64,000 nt of DNA from Kitasatospora gansuensis (GCF_014203705.1 NZ_JACHJR010000001.1:1364001-1428000), one strand, 5' to 3'; counted from the first letter of the stretch, positions 16,192 to 25,465 are shown. Numbers and translations: made by a program. Notes: generated by a model not told the origin, from the sequence alone.

Positions 16192-16611
16192 TCATCTCCC
16201 CGGCGGAACGGACTCGGTGCGCGGATCGGCGGACAGGTGCTCGCCGACCCGCTTGACCAGCAGGGCCATCTCGTACGCGATCTGGCCGACGTCGGACTCG
16301 GCCTCGCTCAGCACCGCCAGGCAACTGCCGTCGCCCGCCGCGGTGATGAAGAGGAACGCCTCGTCCAGCTCGACCATGGTCTGCCGGACACCGCCGACCT
16401 GGAAGTGCCGCCCGGCCCCCTTGGCCAGGCTGTGGAAGCCCGCCGCGACGGCGGCCAGGTGCTCGGCGTCCTCGCGCTCCAGGCCCTGGGAGGCACCGGT
16501 GGCCAGACCGTCACTGGAGAGGATGACCGCGTGGCGCAGCGCCGCGACCCGTCCCACCAGATCGTCCAGCAGCCAGTTGAGGTCTCCTGACGGCTGTGCC
16601 GTTGCGGTCAT
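16192..16611 (-). CDS. cvnB: conservon roadblock/LC7 protein CvnB
   Basis: 139 residues, a single roadblock/LC7 domain (LNWLLDDLVGRVAALRHAVILSSDG at the start is diagnostic, with ESDVGQIAYEMALLV near the end). Roadblock proteins act as GTPase-regulating scaffolds, here presumably for CvnD. ATG 16611 overlaps the cvnA stop in an ATGA junction, so the two are translationally coupled. Confidence 0.93.
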   Translation of the reverse strand: MTATAQPSGDLNWLLDDLVGRVAALRHAVILSSDGLATGASQGLEREDAEHLAAVAAGFHSLAKGAGRHFQVGGVRQTMVELDEAFLFITAAGDGSCLAVLSEAESDVGQIAYEMALLVKRVGEHLSADPRTESVPPGR

Positions 16612-19328
16612 GATTCGGTTCCTTCCGTTGGTGCAGGCTGAGCAGGTGTCACGGGCTGAGCAGGTGTCACCGATCGGGCCGGTCCTGCCGACAGGGCCTG
16701 GGGCCGGGGCGCCGCCGGGAGTGCGGCCGGGCGCCTGGGCCCCGGCCGGGCGGGGCCGGGTACGGCAGGTCGGGCAGGCGGGGCGGGTGCGGCGGGTTCC
16801 GGCTGGTCCGGGACGACGGTGAGCGAGGCGGGCTGGATCCGGTCGCCCCGGCCGCGCTGGAAGCCGCGCTGGAAGGAGGAGAAGGCCGACCGGGCCTCCT
16901 CCGGTGAACGGTCCCGGCTGCTCTGCTCGGATCCCGAGCCGGAGGTGTCCGCGTTCTTCAACTGCGGTGCCAGGTTGGCCTGTCGGACCCGGCGGGGCAG
17001 CAGCCCGCCGGCCGGAGCGGTGACCGGGACCGGGACCGGCCCCTCCTCCGGCGGACTGTCCGCCCGCCGGTGCCGCCCGGTGCCGCTGTTCCCCGCCGGC
17101 ACCAGGGTCGGCCCGCCGGTGGCGGACCGGCGGCGCGGCAGGCCGCCCGGCGTACGGGCGGGTTCGGCGGCCGAGGGGCGCGGCCCGCCCACCGGGCGAC
17201 CGACCGCGCGCACCGGCTCGTCGGCGCCCACCGGTGCGCCATCGCTGCGCCGGTGCCCACCGTGACCGCCGTCCTTGCCATCCCCACCGCCCTTGCCGAG
17301 CGCGGGCACCGCGACCAGGTCCGGACGTCCGGTCCCGGCGGGCGGGACGGCGGCCGGCCGGGGTGCTGACGGGCCGTCGGCCAGCAGGTCGGGGGCCTCG
17401 GCCAGCAGCTCGCGCGGGATCAGCACGATCGCCGCCGTCCCGCCGTACGGCGAGGGCCGCAGGTGGACCCGGATGCCGTGCCGACGGGCCAGCCGGCTGA
17501 CCACGAACAGGCCCAGCCGGTCGGTGTCCGCGAGGTCGAACTCCTGCTCCACGGCGAGGCGTTGGTTGATGTCGGCGAGCGCCTGCTCGCTCAGCCCGAG
17601 GCCGCGGTCGTCGATCTCCAGCGAGAAGCCGTGCGCGACCACCTCGCCCTGCACGGTGACCTGGGCCTGCGGCGGCGAGTACACCGCCGCGTTCTCGACC
17701 AGCTCGGCTATCAGGTGGGTGACGTCGGCGACCGCACTGCCGAGCAGCCCGGTGCCGGGGAACGGCCGGACTATCACCCGGGCGTAGTCCTCCACCTCAC
17801 CGACGGCGGCGCGCACCACGTCGACCATCCGGACCGGCTTGCGCCAGGCCCGGCCCGGCGAACCTCCGGACAGGATGATCAGGCCCTCGGCGTGCCGGCG
17901 CATACGGGTCGTCAGGTGGTCGAGCTTGAACAGGTCCTCCAGCTCGGCCGGGTCCTCGGTGCGCCGCTCCATGGTGTCCAGCAGGGTGAGCTGACGGTGC
18001 AGCAGCACCTGGCTGCGCCGGGCCAGGTTGACGAAGACCGCCGAGACGCCGCGGCGCAGCTCGGCCTGCTCGACCGCCGCCTCGACCGCCACCCGCTGCA
18101 CCTGGTTGAAGGCCCGGCCGACCTCGCCGATCTCGGCGGGGCCGAACTCCAGCTCGGGCGACTCGGCCGCGATGTCCACCGGTTCGCCGCGGCGCAGCCG
18201 CAGCATCACGGCGGGCAGCCGGGTGCCGGAGAGGTCCAGTGCCGCGTTCCGCAGGCCGATCAGTTCGCGGGCCAGGCCGCGTCCGATCCGGTAGGAGATC
18301 ATCACCGAGGCGACCAGTGCGATCAGGCCGACCAGGCCCGCGATGCCGCCGCGCACCAGCTGGTTGACCGCATAGGACTTCGCCAGCGTGCCGATCTGGC
18401 CGGCCAGCCGGGTGTTCAGGGTGGAGAGCTCGCCCAGCGTCTGGTCGGCGCCGTTGCTCCAGCCGGCCAGCGGCACCCGGAGCAGCGCCGGCTCCCGGTC
18501 GGTCGGGCTCTGGAAGCTGTCGAACTGCACCTCGGCCCAGGCCAGCGTCGCCATGCTGTCGCTGGTCATGGCCGCCCGGTAGTCGGCCTGGTCCTGGGCC
18601 TCCAGCTCCGCGATGTAGACCTTGAACAGGGTCTGCTGGCTGTGCAGCGCGTCCAAGGCGGTCTGGTACATCGCGTTGTCCGGCTTGGCGCTCCGGGAGC
18701 CGGGGCGGTTGGCCACGTCGATGGTCAGTCGCAGGCCGCGGAGCGCCGCGTCCTCCTGCGACAGGTACTCCCGGGCGCGGACCAGCTCGGTCAGCACCAT
18801 CCCCTGCCGGGGCAGCTGGCCGCTCTGCCGGCTGACGAAGGCGGTCCGGAACGCGAACACCGGCTGCACCAGGTCGGCGTAACGGTCGATCACCTTGTCC
18901 CAGTTCCGGGCCCGCCGGTCCACCTCGGTCCGGATCGCGCCGACCCCGTCCGCCGCCGCCAGCACGTCCTGCAGCCGGAGCCGCTGGGTGCCGTCCAGCT
19001 TGCTCCCCTCGGAGGAGTCCGCCTGGTAGCGCAGCAGTTGCAGCGACCGGTCGGTGACCGCCTTGCTCTGCTGGTACTTCTCCTGGGCGTCCTTGTCGTC
19101 CGGATCGGCCAGCCGGACGACGGCGGCCCGGCGTTCGTTCTGCACGTCGCGGGCGTACTGGTCGACCGGCGCGCCGAAGGTCCGGTAGGCGGTGCTGACG
19201 TCCAGTTGGGTCCACACGTCGCCGGTGGTCACCAGCGTCGCGTACACCCACAGCCCGGTGAGCGCGATGATGGGCACCATGAGCAGCGCGATCATCTTCG
19301 CGCGGATCGAGCTGCTGCGCAGACGCAT
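16608..19328 (-). CDS. cvnA: conservon sensor histidine kinase CvnA
   Basis: 906-residue membrane sensor kinase. A first transmembrane helix (about 11-32, MIALLMVPIIALTGLWVYA) is followed by a nitrate/sulfate-sensor-like extracellular domain (NIT type, about 35-330), a second helix (about 333-355), a HAMP-like linker, a dimerisation region and an HATPase_c domain (N-box LVENAAVYSPP; G-box DRGLGLSEQAL). A long Pro/Gly/Arg-rich tail occupies about 640-906. The kinase lacks an obvious cognate receiver; in conservons it controls the CvnB-C-D complex instead. First gene of the operon. It diverges from the acyl-CoA ligase gene across a 302-base gap. Confidence 0.93.
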   Translation of the reverse strand: MRLRSSSIRAKMIALLMVPIIALTGLWVYATLVTTGDVWTQLDVSTAYRTFGAPVDQYARDVQNERRAAVVRLADPDDKDAQEKYQQSKAVTDRSLQLLRYQADSSEGSKLDGTQRLRLQDVLAAADGVGAIRTEVDRRARNWDKVIDRYADLVQPVFAFRTAFVSRQSGQLPRQGMVLTELVRAREYLSQEDAALRGLRLTIDVANRPGSRSAKPDNAMYQTALDALHSQQTLFKVYIAELEAQDQADYRAAMTSDSMATLAWAEVQFDSFQSPTDREPALLRVPLAGWSNGADQTLGELSTLNTRLAGQIGTLAKSYAVNQLVRGGIAGLVGLIALVASVMISYRIGRGLARELIGLRNAALDLSGTRLPAVMLRLRRGEPVDIAAESPELEFGPAEIGEVGRAFNQVQRVAVEAAVEQAELRRGVSAVFVNLARRSQVLLHRQLTLLDTMERRTEDPAELEDLFKLDHLTTRMRRHAEGLIILSGGSPGRAWRKPVRMVDVVRAAVGEVEDYARVIVRPFPGTGLLGSAVADVTHLIAELVENAAVYSPPQAQVTVQGEVVAHGFSLEIDDRGLGLSEQALADINQRLAVEQEFDLADTDRLGLFVVSRLARRHGIRVHLRPSPYGGTAAIVLIPRELLAEAPDLLADGPSAPRPAAVPPAGTGRPDLVAVPALGKGGGDGKDGGHGGHRRSDGAPVGADEPVRAVGRPVGGPRPSAAEPARTPGGLPRRRSATGGPTLVPAGNSGTGRHRRADSPPEEGPVPVPVTAPAGGLLPRRVRQANLAPQLKNADTSGSGSEQSSRDRSPEEARSAFSSFQRGFQRGRGDRIQPASLTVVPDQPEPAAPAPPARPAVPGPARPGPRRPAALPAAPRPQALSAGPARSVTPAQPVTPAQPAPTEGTES

Positions 19329-19630
19329 GGGGTCCTCGGTGCGGGGGAGGGCACGGACACAGGGGTGCGACGGGTGTTTTCGGACACATCTCTGCGAGAT
19401 CTGCGTGAGCTTACTACTCCATGACCACTCGTTCGAAGGGTCGAAAGCACAGTCAGAAAGAAGCGGTCACGATCCTCCCGGTATTGCCCGGAAAGGGAGT
19501 TCTGTCCGCCCGGCGCTTTTGAGCGGCACATGCCGATCCAGCGATCCGGCGCACCACCCCTGGGCAGCACTGCTGCGATCCGGTAGCTTCGCTGACATCC
19601 GCTCGGGCAGACGGGAACGGGGGGCCACGG
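19329..19630. other. 302-base divergent promoter region, cvnA / acyl-CoA ligase
   Basis: No credible gene. It must hold promoters for the conservon (minus) and the ligase (plus). A small inverted repeat TTCGA-N4-TCGAA lies at 19432-19445 within a slightly A+T-richer patch (19410-19450). No iron box or recognised operator seen. Confidence 0.5.
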
Positions 19631-21442
19631 GTGCGGCAGTACAGCGGTCCTGCCGCGCCGGACCCGGCCGTCGGCGGGCTCGCCGACTCGGTGTACGACA
19701 CGGCCGAACGATCCCCGGCCCTGGTCCAGTTGGACCGGTGGCAGGAGGACGGCTGGCGGCACGTCACGGCGCTCCGGTTCCGGGACGAGGTGCTCGGTCT
19801 CGCCAAGGGGCTGCTCAGCCACGGCATCCGGTACGGCGACCGGGTCGCGGTGATGTCCGGCACCCGGTACGAGTGGACCCTGTTCGACTACGCGCTCTGG
19901 TCGATCGGCGCCATCCCGGTCCCGGTCTACCCGACCTCGGCGGCCGAGCAGGTGCGTTGGATCCTGGCCGAGACCCAGGCGGTGGCCTGCGTGGTCGAAC
20001 ACGAGGACCACGCCATGACGGTCGGCGCGGTCTGCGACGCGCTCACCGAGCTGACCTCGATCTGGCAGCTGGACCAGGACTGCGTGAGCACCCTGACCGA
20101 GGACGGCCGGGGCCTGCCGGATTCGCTGGTGCACCGTCAGCGGCTAGGCGTCTCCCCCGACTCGGTGGCCACCGTCATCTACACCTCGGGCACCACCGGC
20201 CGCCCCAAGGGCTGTCTGCTCACCCACGGCAACCTGGCCGCCGAGGCGGACGCGCTGCTGTCCGGCTGGGAGCAGGTGGTCCGGGACACCGGCGGCGGAC
20301 AGCCCGCCACCCTGGTCCTGCTGCCGCTGGCGCACGTGTACGGCCGGGTGGTGCAGATCTCGGCGATCCGCGGCGGCGTCCGGCTCGGCCACCACGGCGA
20401 GCTGACCACCGACTCACTGCTGCCCGCACTCGCCTCGTTCCGGCCGACCTTCCTGCACCTGGTGCCGTACGTGCTGGAGAAGGTGTACCAACGCGCCCGG
20501 GAGGCCGCCGAGGAGAGCGGAAAGGCCGAACTCTTCGGCCAGGCCGCCGAGGTGGCGGTCGAGTGGGCGGCCGCCCGGGAACAGCGCGCCTTCGGGCGCG
20601 GCCCCGGCCCGAGCCCCGCGCTGCGGCTGCGGCACGCGGCGTACGACCGGCTGGTGTACCAGCGGCTGCGCGGGGTGCTCGGCGGGCGGACCAGGTCGGT
20701 GATGTGCGGCGGCTCGACGCTCGGCCGGGAGCTCAGCCTGTTCTTCACCGGCGCCGGCCTGGCGGTGTACGAGGGGTACGGACTGACCGAGACCTCGGCC
20801 GCCGTCACCGCCAACCCACCCGGCCGCGCCAAGGCCGGCACGGTCGGCCGACCGCTGCCCGGCGCCGAGGTGGCGATCGGCGAGGACGGCGAGGTCTGGG
20901 CCCGCGGCCCCGCGGTCTTCGCGGGCTACCTGAACCACTCCCAGGACATGTTCTACGAGGGCTGGTTGGCCACCGGCGACCTCGGCGAGCTGGACCAGGA
21001 CGGCTACCTCACCATCACCGGCCGGAAGAAGGAGCTGATCGTCACCAGCAGCGGCAAGAACCTCGCCCCCTCCGTGCTGGAGGAGCGGGTCCGGGCCCAC
21101 CCGCTGGTCTCCCAGTGCCTGGTGGTCGGCGACAACCGCCCCTACGTGGCCGCCCTGATCACCCTCGATCCGCAGGCCCTGGCGCACTGGCTGAAGGCCA
21201 ACGGCCGGGCCCAGCTGGACCCTTGGGCCGCCCTGGCGGACGAGGCCCTGCACGCCGAGATCCAGCGTGGCATCGCCGCCGCCAACACCACCGTCTCGCG
21301 CGCCGAGTCGATCCGCGCCTTCCGCCTGCTGCCCCGCGAGTTCGGCCCGGAGCAGGGCCTGCTGACCCCGTCGCTGAAGCTCCGTCGCAGCGCGATCGTC
21401 CGGCACTACGCGGACGACATCGAGGAGCTGTACGGCAACTGA
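19631..21442 (+). CDS. long-chain fatty acid-CoA ligase (AMP-binding, FadD15-like)
   Basis: 603 residues, an ANL-superfamily adenylating enzyme. P-loop YTSGTTGRPKG (about 183-193), A5 motif GYGLTETS, A7/A8 region WLATGDLGELDQDGYL followed by ITGRKKELI, and the catalytic C-terminal lysine region LTPSLKLRR. The type activates long-chain fatty acids to acyl-CoA for beta-oxidation or lipid synthesis. Its length and VGDNRPYVAALI fit the FadD15/YngI-like group. GTG 19631 is chosen with a G-rich ribosome site (GGGGGG) about 10 bases upstream. Stands alone between the conservon and the polysaccharide deacetylase. Confidence 0.92.
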   Translation: MRQYSGPAAPDPAVGGLADSVYDTAERSPALVQLDRWQEDGWRHVTALRFRDEVLGLAKGLLSHGIRYGDRVAVMSGTRYEWTLFDYALWSIGAIPVPVYPTSAAEQVRWILAETQAVACVVEHEDHAMTVGAVCDALTELTSIWQLDQDCVSTLTEDGRGLPDSLVHRQRLGVSPDSVATVIYTSGTTGRPKGCLLTHGNLAAEADALLSGWEQVVRDTGGGQPATLVLLPLAHVYGRVVQISAIRGGVRLGHHGELTTDSLLPALASFRPTFLHLVPYVLEKVYQRAREAAEESGKAELFGQAAEVAVEWAAAREQRAFGRGPGPSPALRLRHAAYDRLVYQRLRGVLGGRTRSVMCGGSTLGRELSLFFTGAGLAVYEGYGLTETSAAVTANPPGRAKAGTVGRPLPGAEVAIGEDGEVWARGPAVFAGYLNHSQDMFYEGWLATGDLGELDQDGYLTITGRKKELIVTSSGKNLAPSVLEERVRAHPLVSQCLVVGDNRPYVAALITLDPQALAHWLKANGRAQLDPWAALADEALHAEIQRGIAAANTTVSRAESIRAFRLLPREFGPEQGLLTPSLKLRRSAIVRHYADDIEELYGN

Positions 21443-21489
21443 CACGGCAGCCGGCCTGCCGAAGTGTCAAGGACTCTTGACGGGCCGTC

Positions 21490-21501
21490 TGGTCCAGTCC
21501 A
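21490..21501. promoter_or_regulatory. DasR-like (dre) operator
   Basis: TGGTCCAGTCCA matches 10 of 12 positions of the dre core TGGTCTAGACCA as I recall it, and resembles the 12-bp promoter repeats of Streptomyces chitinase genes. It lies 118 bases upstream of a secreted carbohydrate deacetylase, a plausible member of the GlcNAc/chitin regulon. Confidence 0.4.
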
Positions 21502-21619
21502 ATGTATGGCCCGGCCCGGAACGCGACAACCAGCGCCCGGGACCCGGCATGTGTGCGACAGGCCGATTCGTCCCCGCCCTCAGGGGAGTGCAGCGTTCTT
21601 CCCCCACAGGAGATCACTC

Positions 21620-22729
21620 GTGTCCACCACTCTGCGCCGTCTCGCCGCCTGCGCGGCCGGCACGGCACTCACGGTCCTGAGCGCCGCGGTTCCCGCCGCG
21701 CACGCCGAGACCGCTCCGGCCGTCAACCTCGCCACCAACCCCGGCTTCGAGATCCCCACCCTGCCGCTGGCGGACTGGGGCTCGATCCCCGGCTGGCAGT
21801 GCGGCACCGGCGAGGCCGTGCTCAACAGCGCCGCGCACAGCGGCGGTTCGGCCCTCACGGTGACCCCGGCCGGCGACCACAGCACCGGCGAGTGCGCCCA
21901 GACCCTCGCGGTCCGGCCCGGCACCACGTACACCTACTCGGCCTGGGTGCGCGGCGACTACGTCTTCCTCGGCGCCACCGGCACCGGCAACGACGTGGCC
22001 CCGTCCTGGGTGCAGTCCACCCACGGGAACTGGCAGAAGCTCACCACCAGCTTCACCACCGGTCCGACCAACACCTCCGTCCGGCTCTACCTGCACGGCT
22101 GGTACGAGCAGGGCGCCTTCTCCGCCGACGACGTCGAGCTGAGCGGCCCGGCCCCCGCTCCGGCCTGGGCGACCTGGAACATGCCGACCCAGGACAAGGT
22201 GGTCTTCTTCACCATCGACGACGGCTGGCAGCGCACCGCCGACGCCGCACAGTTCATCGAGACCAACAAGCTGCCGGTGACGGCCTTCCCGCTGCCGATG
22301 CCCTCGGGCTTCGAGCCGGACTACTTCAAGCGGATCACCGCCGTGCCCGGTTCCTCGGTCGAGGCGCACAGCGTCTCGCACCGCGACCTCACCACGCTCT
22401 CCGCCGCCGAGCAGCAGGCCGAGATCTGCGACGCCAGGGACGCGGCGGCCAAGCGGTACGGCACCGTGCCGACCATCTTCCGTCCGCCGTACTTCGCGTT
22501 CAACGCCGACACCCTGCAGGCGGCCGCCAACTGCGGGCTGCGCACCGTGCTGACCGCGACCGCGGACTACAGCTGGGGCGCGTCCAACAGCTACCGGGGC
22601 GGTCTGCAGGCCGGTGACGTGGTGATCTTCCACTTCGCCGACTCGCTGGCCGGCGACCTCCAGCGGGCCCTGACCGACGCCACCGCGCGCGGGCTGACCG
22701 TGGCCGGGCTGCGCAACTACACGAGCTGA
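21620..22729 (+). CDS. secreted polysaccharide deacetylase with N-terminal carbohydrate-binding module
   Basis: 369 residues. A signal peptide (about 1-30, cleavage near AHA-E) leads into a beta-sandwich CBM-like domain (about 36-170; NLATNPGFE and WVRGDYVF are typical of CBM4/9-type folds). A NodB deacetylase domain (about 182-360) follows. Catalytic motifs seen are FFTIDDGW (Asp-Asp), HSVSH (metal-binding HSxxH) and RPPYF. It probably removes acetyl groups from chitin, peptidoglycan or xylan outside the cell. GTG 21620 is chosen because AGGAG lies six or seven bases before it and the signal peptide starts here; in-frame upstream sequence has no ribosome site. A DasR-like site and a strong downstream terminator frame the gene. 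Confidence 0.92.
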   Translation: MSTTLRRLAACAAGTALTVLSAAVPAAHAETAPAVNLATNPGFEIPTLPLADWGSIPGWQCGTGEAVLNSAAHSGGSALTVTPAGDHSTGECAQTLAVRPGTTYTYSAWVRGDYVFLGATGTGNDVAPSWVQSTHGNWQKLTTSFTTGPTNTSVRLYLHGWYEQGAFSADDVELSGPAPAPAWATWNMPTQDKVVFFTIDDGWQRTADAAQFIETNKLPVTAFPLPMPSGFEPDYFKRITAVPGSSVEAHSVSHRDLTTLSAAEQQAEICDARDAAAKRYGTVPTIFRPPYFAFNADTLQAAANCGLRTVLTATADYSWGASNSYRGGLQAGDVVIFHFADSLAGDLQRALTDATARGLTVAGLRNYTS

Positions 22730-22736
22730 AAGGCAA

Positions 22737-22776
22737 GTTGTGCCCTCTGCCGCCCGCGATGGGCAGAGGGCACAAC
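22737..22776. terminator. strong bidirectional terminator
   Basis: Perfect 15-bp stem, GTTGTGCCCTCTGCC (22737-22751) with its complement at 22762-22776, around a 10-base loop. It is followed on the plus strand by CGTTTTTC, an unusual U-tract for this genome. It serves the deacetylase gene (plus) and the esterase gene (minus, stop at 22798). Confidence 0.85.
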
Positions 22777-22797
22777 CGTTTTTCGGATCCCGGTGGA

Positions 22798-23595
22798 TCA
22801 GACCCCGGCGGTGAAGGCCGGCAGGTAGCCGCCCGACTGGCCGGCCGCCTTGGGGTGGTAGCTCTCGTCCACCGGCAGCACGGTGCTGTTCAGCCAGATC
22901 GTGCCGCTGGCGCAGATCTCGTGGCCGGTGAACCGGCCTCTGACGTCCTGGTAGGTGAAGCCGGCGTTGGCCACCCGCTTGGCGATGACGTCGTCCAGCA
23001 CGTCCGCCGCGCTGTTGATGGCGGCCCGCTTGGTGTCGCCGATCCCGAAGATGCAGCTCCCGCCGACCTTGTAGAGGTGCGGGTAACCCATCACCACCAC
23101 ATGGGCGTTGGGCGCCTTCGTGTGGATCTGCGTGTAGAGGTTGTCGAGCAGGCCGGGCAAGGTGTTGGTCGCGTACGCCTTGGCGTTGGCGACCGCCGTC
23201 AGACACGCGCTCTCGCTGTTCAGTACACAGGTCTGCATGGTGCTGGCGAATCCCGCGTCGTTGCCGCCGACGGTGAGGCTGACCAGCGTGGTCGAGCCGT
23301 CCAGCGGGCCCATCTGACTGTTCAGCACGTCGCCCGTCCGCGCGCCCGAACAGGCGGTGAACGCGAAGGAGGCGGGCGCGTTGGCGTTCTTCCACAGGTA
23401 CGGATAGGCGTTGGTGCTGCGCTTGCAGTTGCCGCTCTCGCTGGTGTAGCTGCCCGCCCCCACTCCGGCGGAGTAGGAGTCGCCCAGCGCGACGTAGCGG
23501 GCCGAGGCGGCGCTGGCCGAGGGGGCCACGAAGAGGGTGGTCAGGGTGAGCAGGATCGCCGTGGTGGCGACGGACACGGCACGGGCAGGGCGCAC
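22798..23595 (-). CDS. secreted SGNH-hydrolase family esterase/lipase
   Basis: 265 residues. A signal peptide (about 1-29, ending ASA-A) is followed by an SGNH fold: block I GDSYSAGVGAG with nucleophile S40, block III GGNDAGF, and block V DESYHP near 243-248 carrying the catalytic His. Six or so cysteines suggest three disulfides, as in the Streptomyces SGNH esterases related to S. coelicolor SCO7513. Likely an extracellular lipase or acyl esterase. GTG 23595 is chosen because GGAGG stands five bases upstream; in-frame upstream codons would add a hydrophilic stretch before the signal peptide. A CRP-like palindrome lies 16 bases upstream of the start. Confidence 0.92.
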   Translation of the reverse strand: MRPARAVSVATTAILLTLTTLFVAPSASAASARYVALGDSYSAGVGAGSYTSESGNCKRSTNAYPYLWKNANAPASFAFTACSGARTGDVLNSQMGPLDGSTTLVSLTVGGNDAGFASTMQTCVLNSESACLTAVANAKAYATNTLPGLLDNLYTQIHTKAPNAHVVVMGYPHLYKVGGSCIFGIGDTKRAAINSAADVLDDVIAKRVANAGFTYQDVRGRFTGHEICASGTIWLNSTVLPVDESYHPKAAGQSGGYLPAFTAGV

Positions 23596-23610
23596 GGATA
23601 CCTCCACTGG

Positions 23611-23626
23611 AGTGACGCGGGTCACA
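23611..23626. promoter_or_regulatory. CRP-like palindrome upstream of the SGNH esterase
   Basis: AGTGA-N6-TCACA (23611-23626) fits the Crp/Fnr half-site layout TGTGA-N6-TCACA with one difference. The actinomycete Crp protein recognises GTG-N6-CAC-like sequences. It sits between the ribosome site and the probable promoter, so binding would more likely repress than activate. Confidence 0.35.
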
Positions 23627-23820
23627 TTTTGTGTACCAGGGAGTAGCTTCGCGCGACAGTGGCCATGCCAAAACTGTTGCGAGCATTCGCTCATGTGGCA
23701 CCGTCAGCTCGACGGGGTGTCAGCTCACGGTCATTCAAGGGGGCGGCCCGGAGCAGTCGAAGGCCCGTCCGGTGGGGTGGTCAGGGGGCAAGTCAGGGGT
23801 CGGCGACCGGGCCCCAGGGG

Positions 23821-24417
23821 TCAGCCGAAGGCCAGCCCGGCGGCCGGCAGCTCCTCGATGGTCTCCTCGGCGGCAGACGGCACGCCGAGCCGGCGGGCCG
23901 CCAGATCCACCGCCACCCGGGCCTGCCGCAGACCGGGCTCGCCCCAGCCGAGCAGCTCGACCGCGAGGCCGGGCGCCACCAGCAGCCGGCGGTAGTGCCG
24001 CCCGGAGGCCGGGTCGGGGGCGGTCGGGCCGACCGCCCGCAGCGCGGCGGCCATCCGGACCCGGGCGCACTCGTGGCCGCCGTTGGCCGAGCCGACCCGG
24101 TCGTAGAGGTAACCGAGGTAGTGCGCCGCGCCGATCAGCGCCTGCGCCTCCTCCCCCGCCTCCCGGGCCAGCGCCGCTCCCGGATCACCCGCGTCCTCCG
24201 GCTCCAGCGAGCCACCGGGCAGGCTGACCACGCCGTCCTTGGGGTTCACCAGGGTCAGCACCCGGCCGTCCGGCACGAACAGCCAGCCCCAGGACTGCTT
24301 GACCGGCAGCCCCTCCGGCACCTGCTCGCCCGGGCGCCACGGCCACCCCGCCGTCGGACGGCGCCGGACCCGGCCGAGCAGCTCGGCGATCTCCGCGCTG
24401 TACTCGATCCGGCTCAT
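23821..24417 (-). CDS. Nudix hydrolase
   Basis: 198 residues with one Nudix fold (about 45-190). The Nudix box reads GGSLEPEDAG then ALAREAGEEAQ. REAGEE supplies the metal-binding glutamates, but the spacing from the first glycines is about two residues longer than the canonical G-x5-E-x7-REUxEE, so the loop is extended. Members hydrolyse nucleoside-diphosphate derivatives; the substrate is unknown. ATG 24417 is preferred because GGGGGAC lies just upstream, while an in-frame extension to 24507 lacks a ribosome site. Confidence 0.82.
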   Translation of the reverse strand: MSRIEYSAEIAELLGRVRRRPTAGWPWRPGEQVPEGLPVKQSWGWLFVPDGRVLTLVNPKDGVVSLPGGSLEPEDAGDPGAALAREAGEEAQALIGAAHYLGYLYDRVGSANGGHECARVRMAAALRAVGPTAPDPASGRHYRRLLVAPGLAVELLGWGEPGLRQARVAVDLAARRLGVPSAAEETIEELPAAGLAFG

Positions 24418-24589
24418 GCGTCCCCCTTCGGTCTCGGGCGCCGGTAGGCGTGCGGTGCGTGCTGTGCTCCTGGTGGTGCGCGCGGGCGCGCCGTCCCATG
24501 ACAGCACGCCCCGACTGTTGATCTTCCCCGAACATCCGGTCGATGAACAGTCCTGGCCGCCGCCCGGGGCATGGCCCGCCGCGCTCCGT

Positions 24590-25465
24590 TCAGCCGCTCG
24601 TCACCTCCGGCGGCGGGAGCGGGAAGCCCCCGCGGCCGACCGGGCCGGGCGGGCCCGCCCCCTCCGCGCCCAGCACCGCCTGGGTCTCCAGCGCGGACAT
24701 CGGCCGCAGCCAGCCGTCCACCAGCACCCAGCCGGACACCTCGCCGCCGGCCCGGTACAGCAGCAGCTCGCCCGATCCGTACCCGGCCACCGCCGCCGCC
24801 AGGGTGACGCAGAACGCCTCCGCCTCCCGGCCCAGCTCGGCCGGCCGCCCGGCCGCCACCAGCAGCTCGGCCGCCGCCGTCAGCTCCTCCCCGTCCAGCA
24901 GCCCGAGCGAACGGAGCGTCAGCCGGTGCCGCCCGTCCCCCGCGCCCGCCGCCAGCGCGAGGCAGACCTCGGAGACGTACTGGAGCACCGCCGTGACCCG
25001 CTCCTGCGGCTGCCGCTCACAGCCGACCGCCGCCAGCAGCGCCGCGCACCCGATCGAGATCCGCACCCGGGCCAGGTGATCCTCCGTCAGCGCGGGCAGC
25101 AGCTCGGCCAGCCGCTGCCCGGTGTAGGCGAACGGCTCACCGGCCAGCTCCGGGTCGGCCGCGTACGCCACCTCGGCCACCGGATCGGCCGGGTCGAGCA
25201 GGTGCTCGGCGCAGAAGTCCTCGAAGTCGACCGGCTCCAGCACCCGCAGGTGCACCGCCAGCCCGTGCCCGTGCAGCGCCCGCAGCCGCTGCTCGGTGCA
25301 GCGCAGGTACGCCCCGTAGTCCGCCGCGCCGAACAGGCCGCAGCCGCGCAGCCTGGCGTACGCCGCCTCGTCGGCGGCCACCGCCAGCGCCACCGTCTGC
25401 CGCACCCGGCCCCGCTCCCCGCACCCGGCCCGCCGCCTGTTGCCGTTCTTGTTCTTGCTGGTCAT
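24590..25465 (-). CDS. conserved hypothetical protein
   Basis: 291 residues, family not recognised. The N-terminus is basic and polar (MTSKNKNGNRRR). The body is Ala/Leu-rich and probably alpha-helical, with LFGAADYGAYLRCTEQRL and FCAEHLLDPADPVAEV. The last ~60 residues turn beta-like (LLYRAGGEVSGWVLVDGWLRP) and end in a Pro/Gly-rich tail. There is no signal peptide or membrane helix, so it is probably cytosolic. ATG 25465 has GGGAGG four bases upstream. Divergent from sbcD. Coding bias is strong, so the gene itself is secure; function is unknown. Confidence 0.75.
   Translation of the reverse strand: MTSKNKNGNRRRAGCGERGRVRQTVALAVAADEAAYARLRGCGLFGAADYGAYLRCTEQRLRALHGHGLAVHLRVLEPVDFEDFCAEHLLDPADPVAEVAYAADPELAGEPFAYTGQRLAELLPALTEDHLARVRISIGCAALLAAVGCERQPQERVTAVLQYVSEVCLALAAGAGDGRHRLTLRSLGLLDGEELTAAAELLVAAGRPAELGREAEAFCVTLAAAVAGYGSGELLLYRAGGEVSGWVLVDGWLRPMSALETQAVLGAEGAGPPGPVGRGGFPLPPPEVTSG

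Noticed and set aside
15155..19328. A P450 gene expected beside some conservons
   Set aside because: None lies next to cvnABCD. The only P450 (61187-62383) belongs to the cyclodipeptide operon over 40 kb away.
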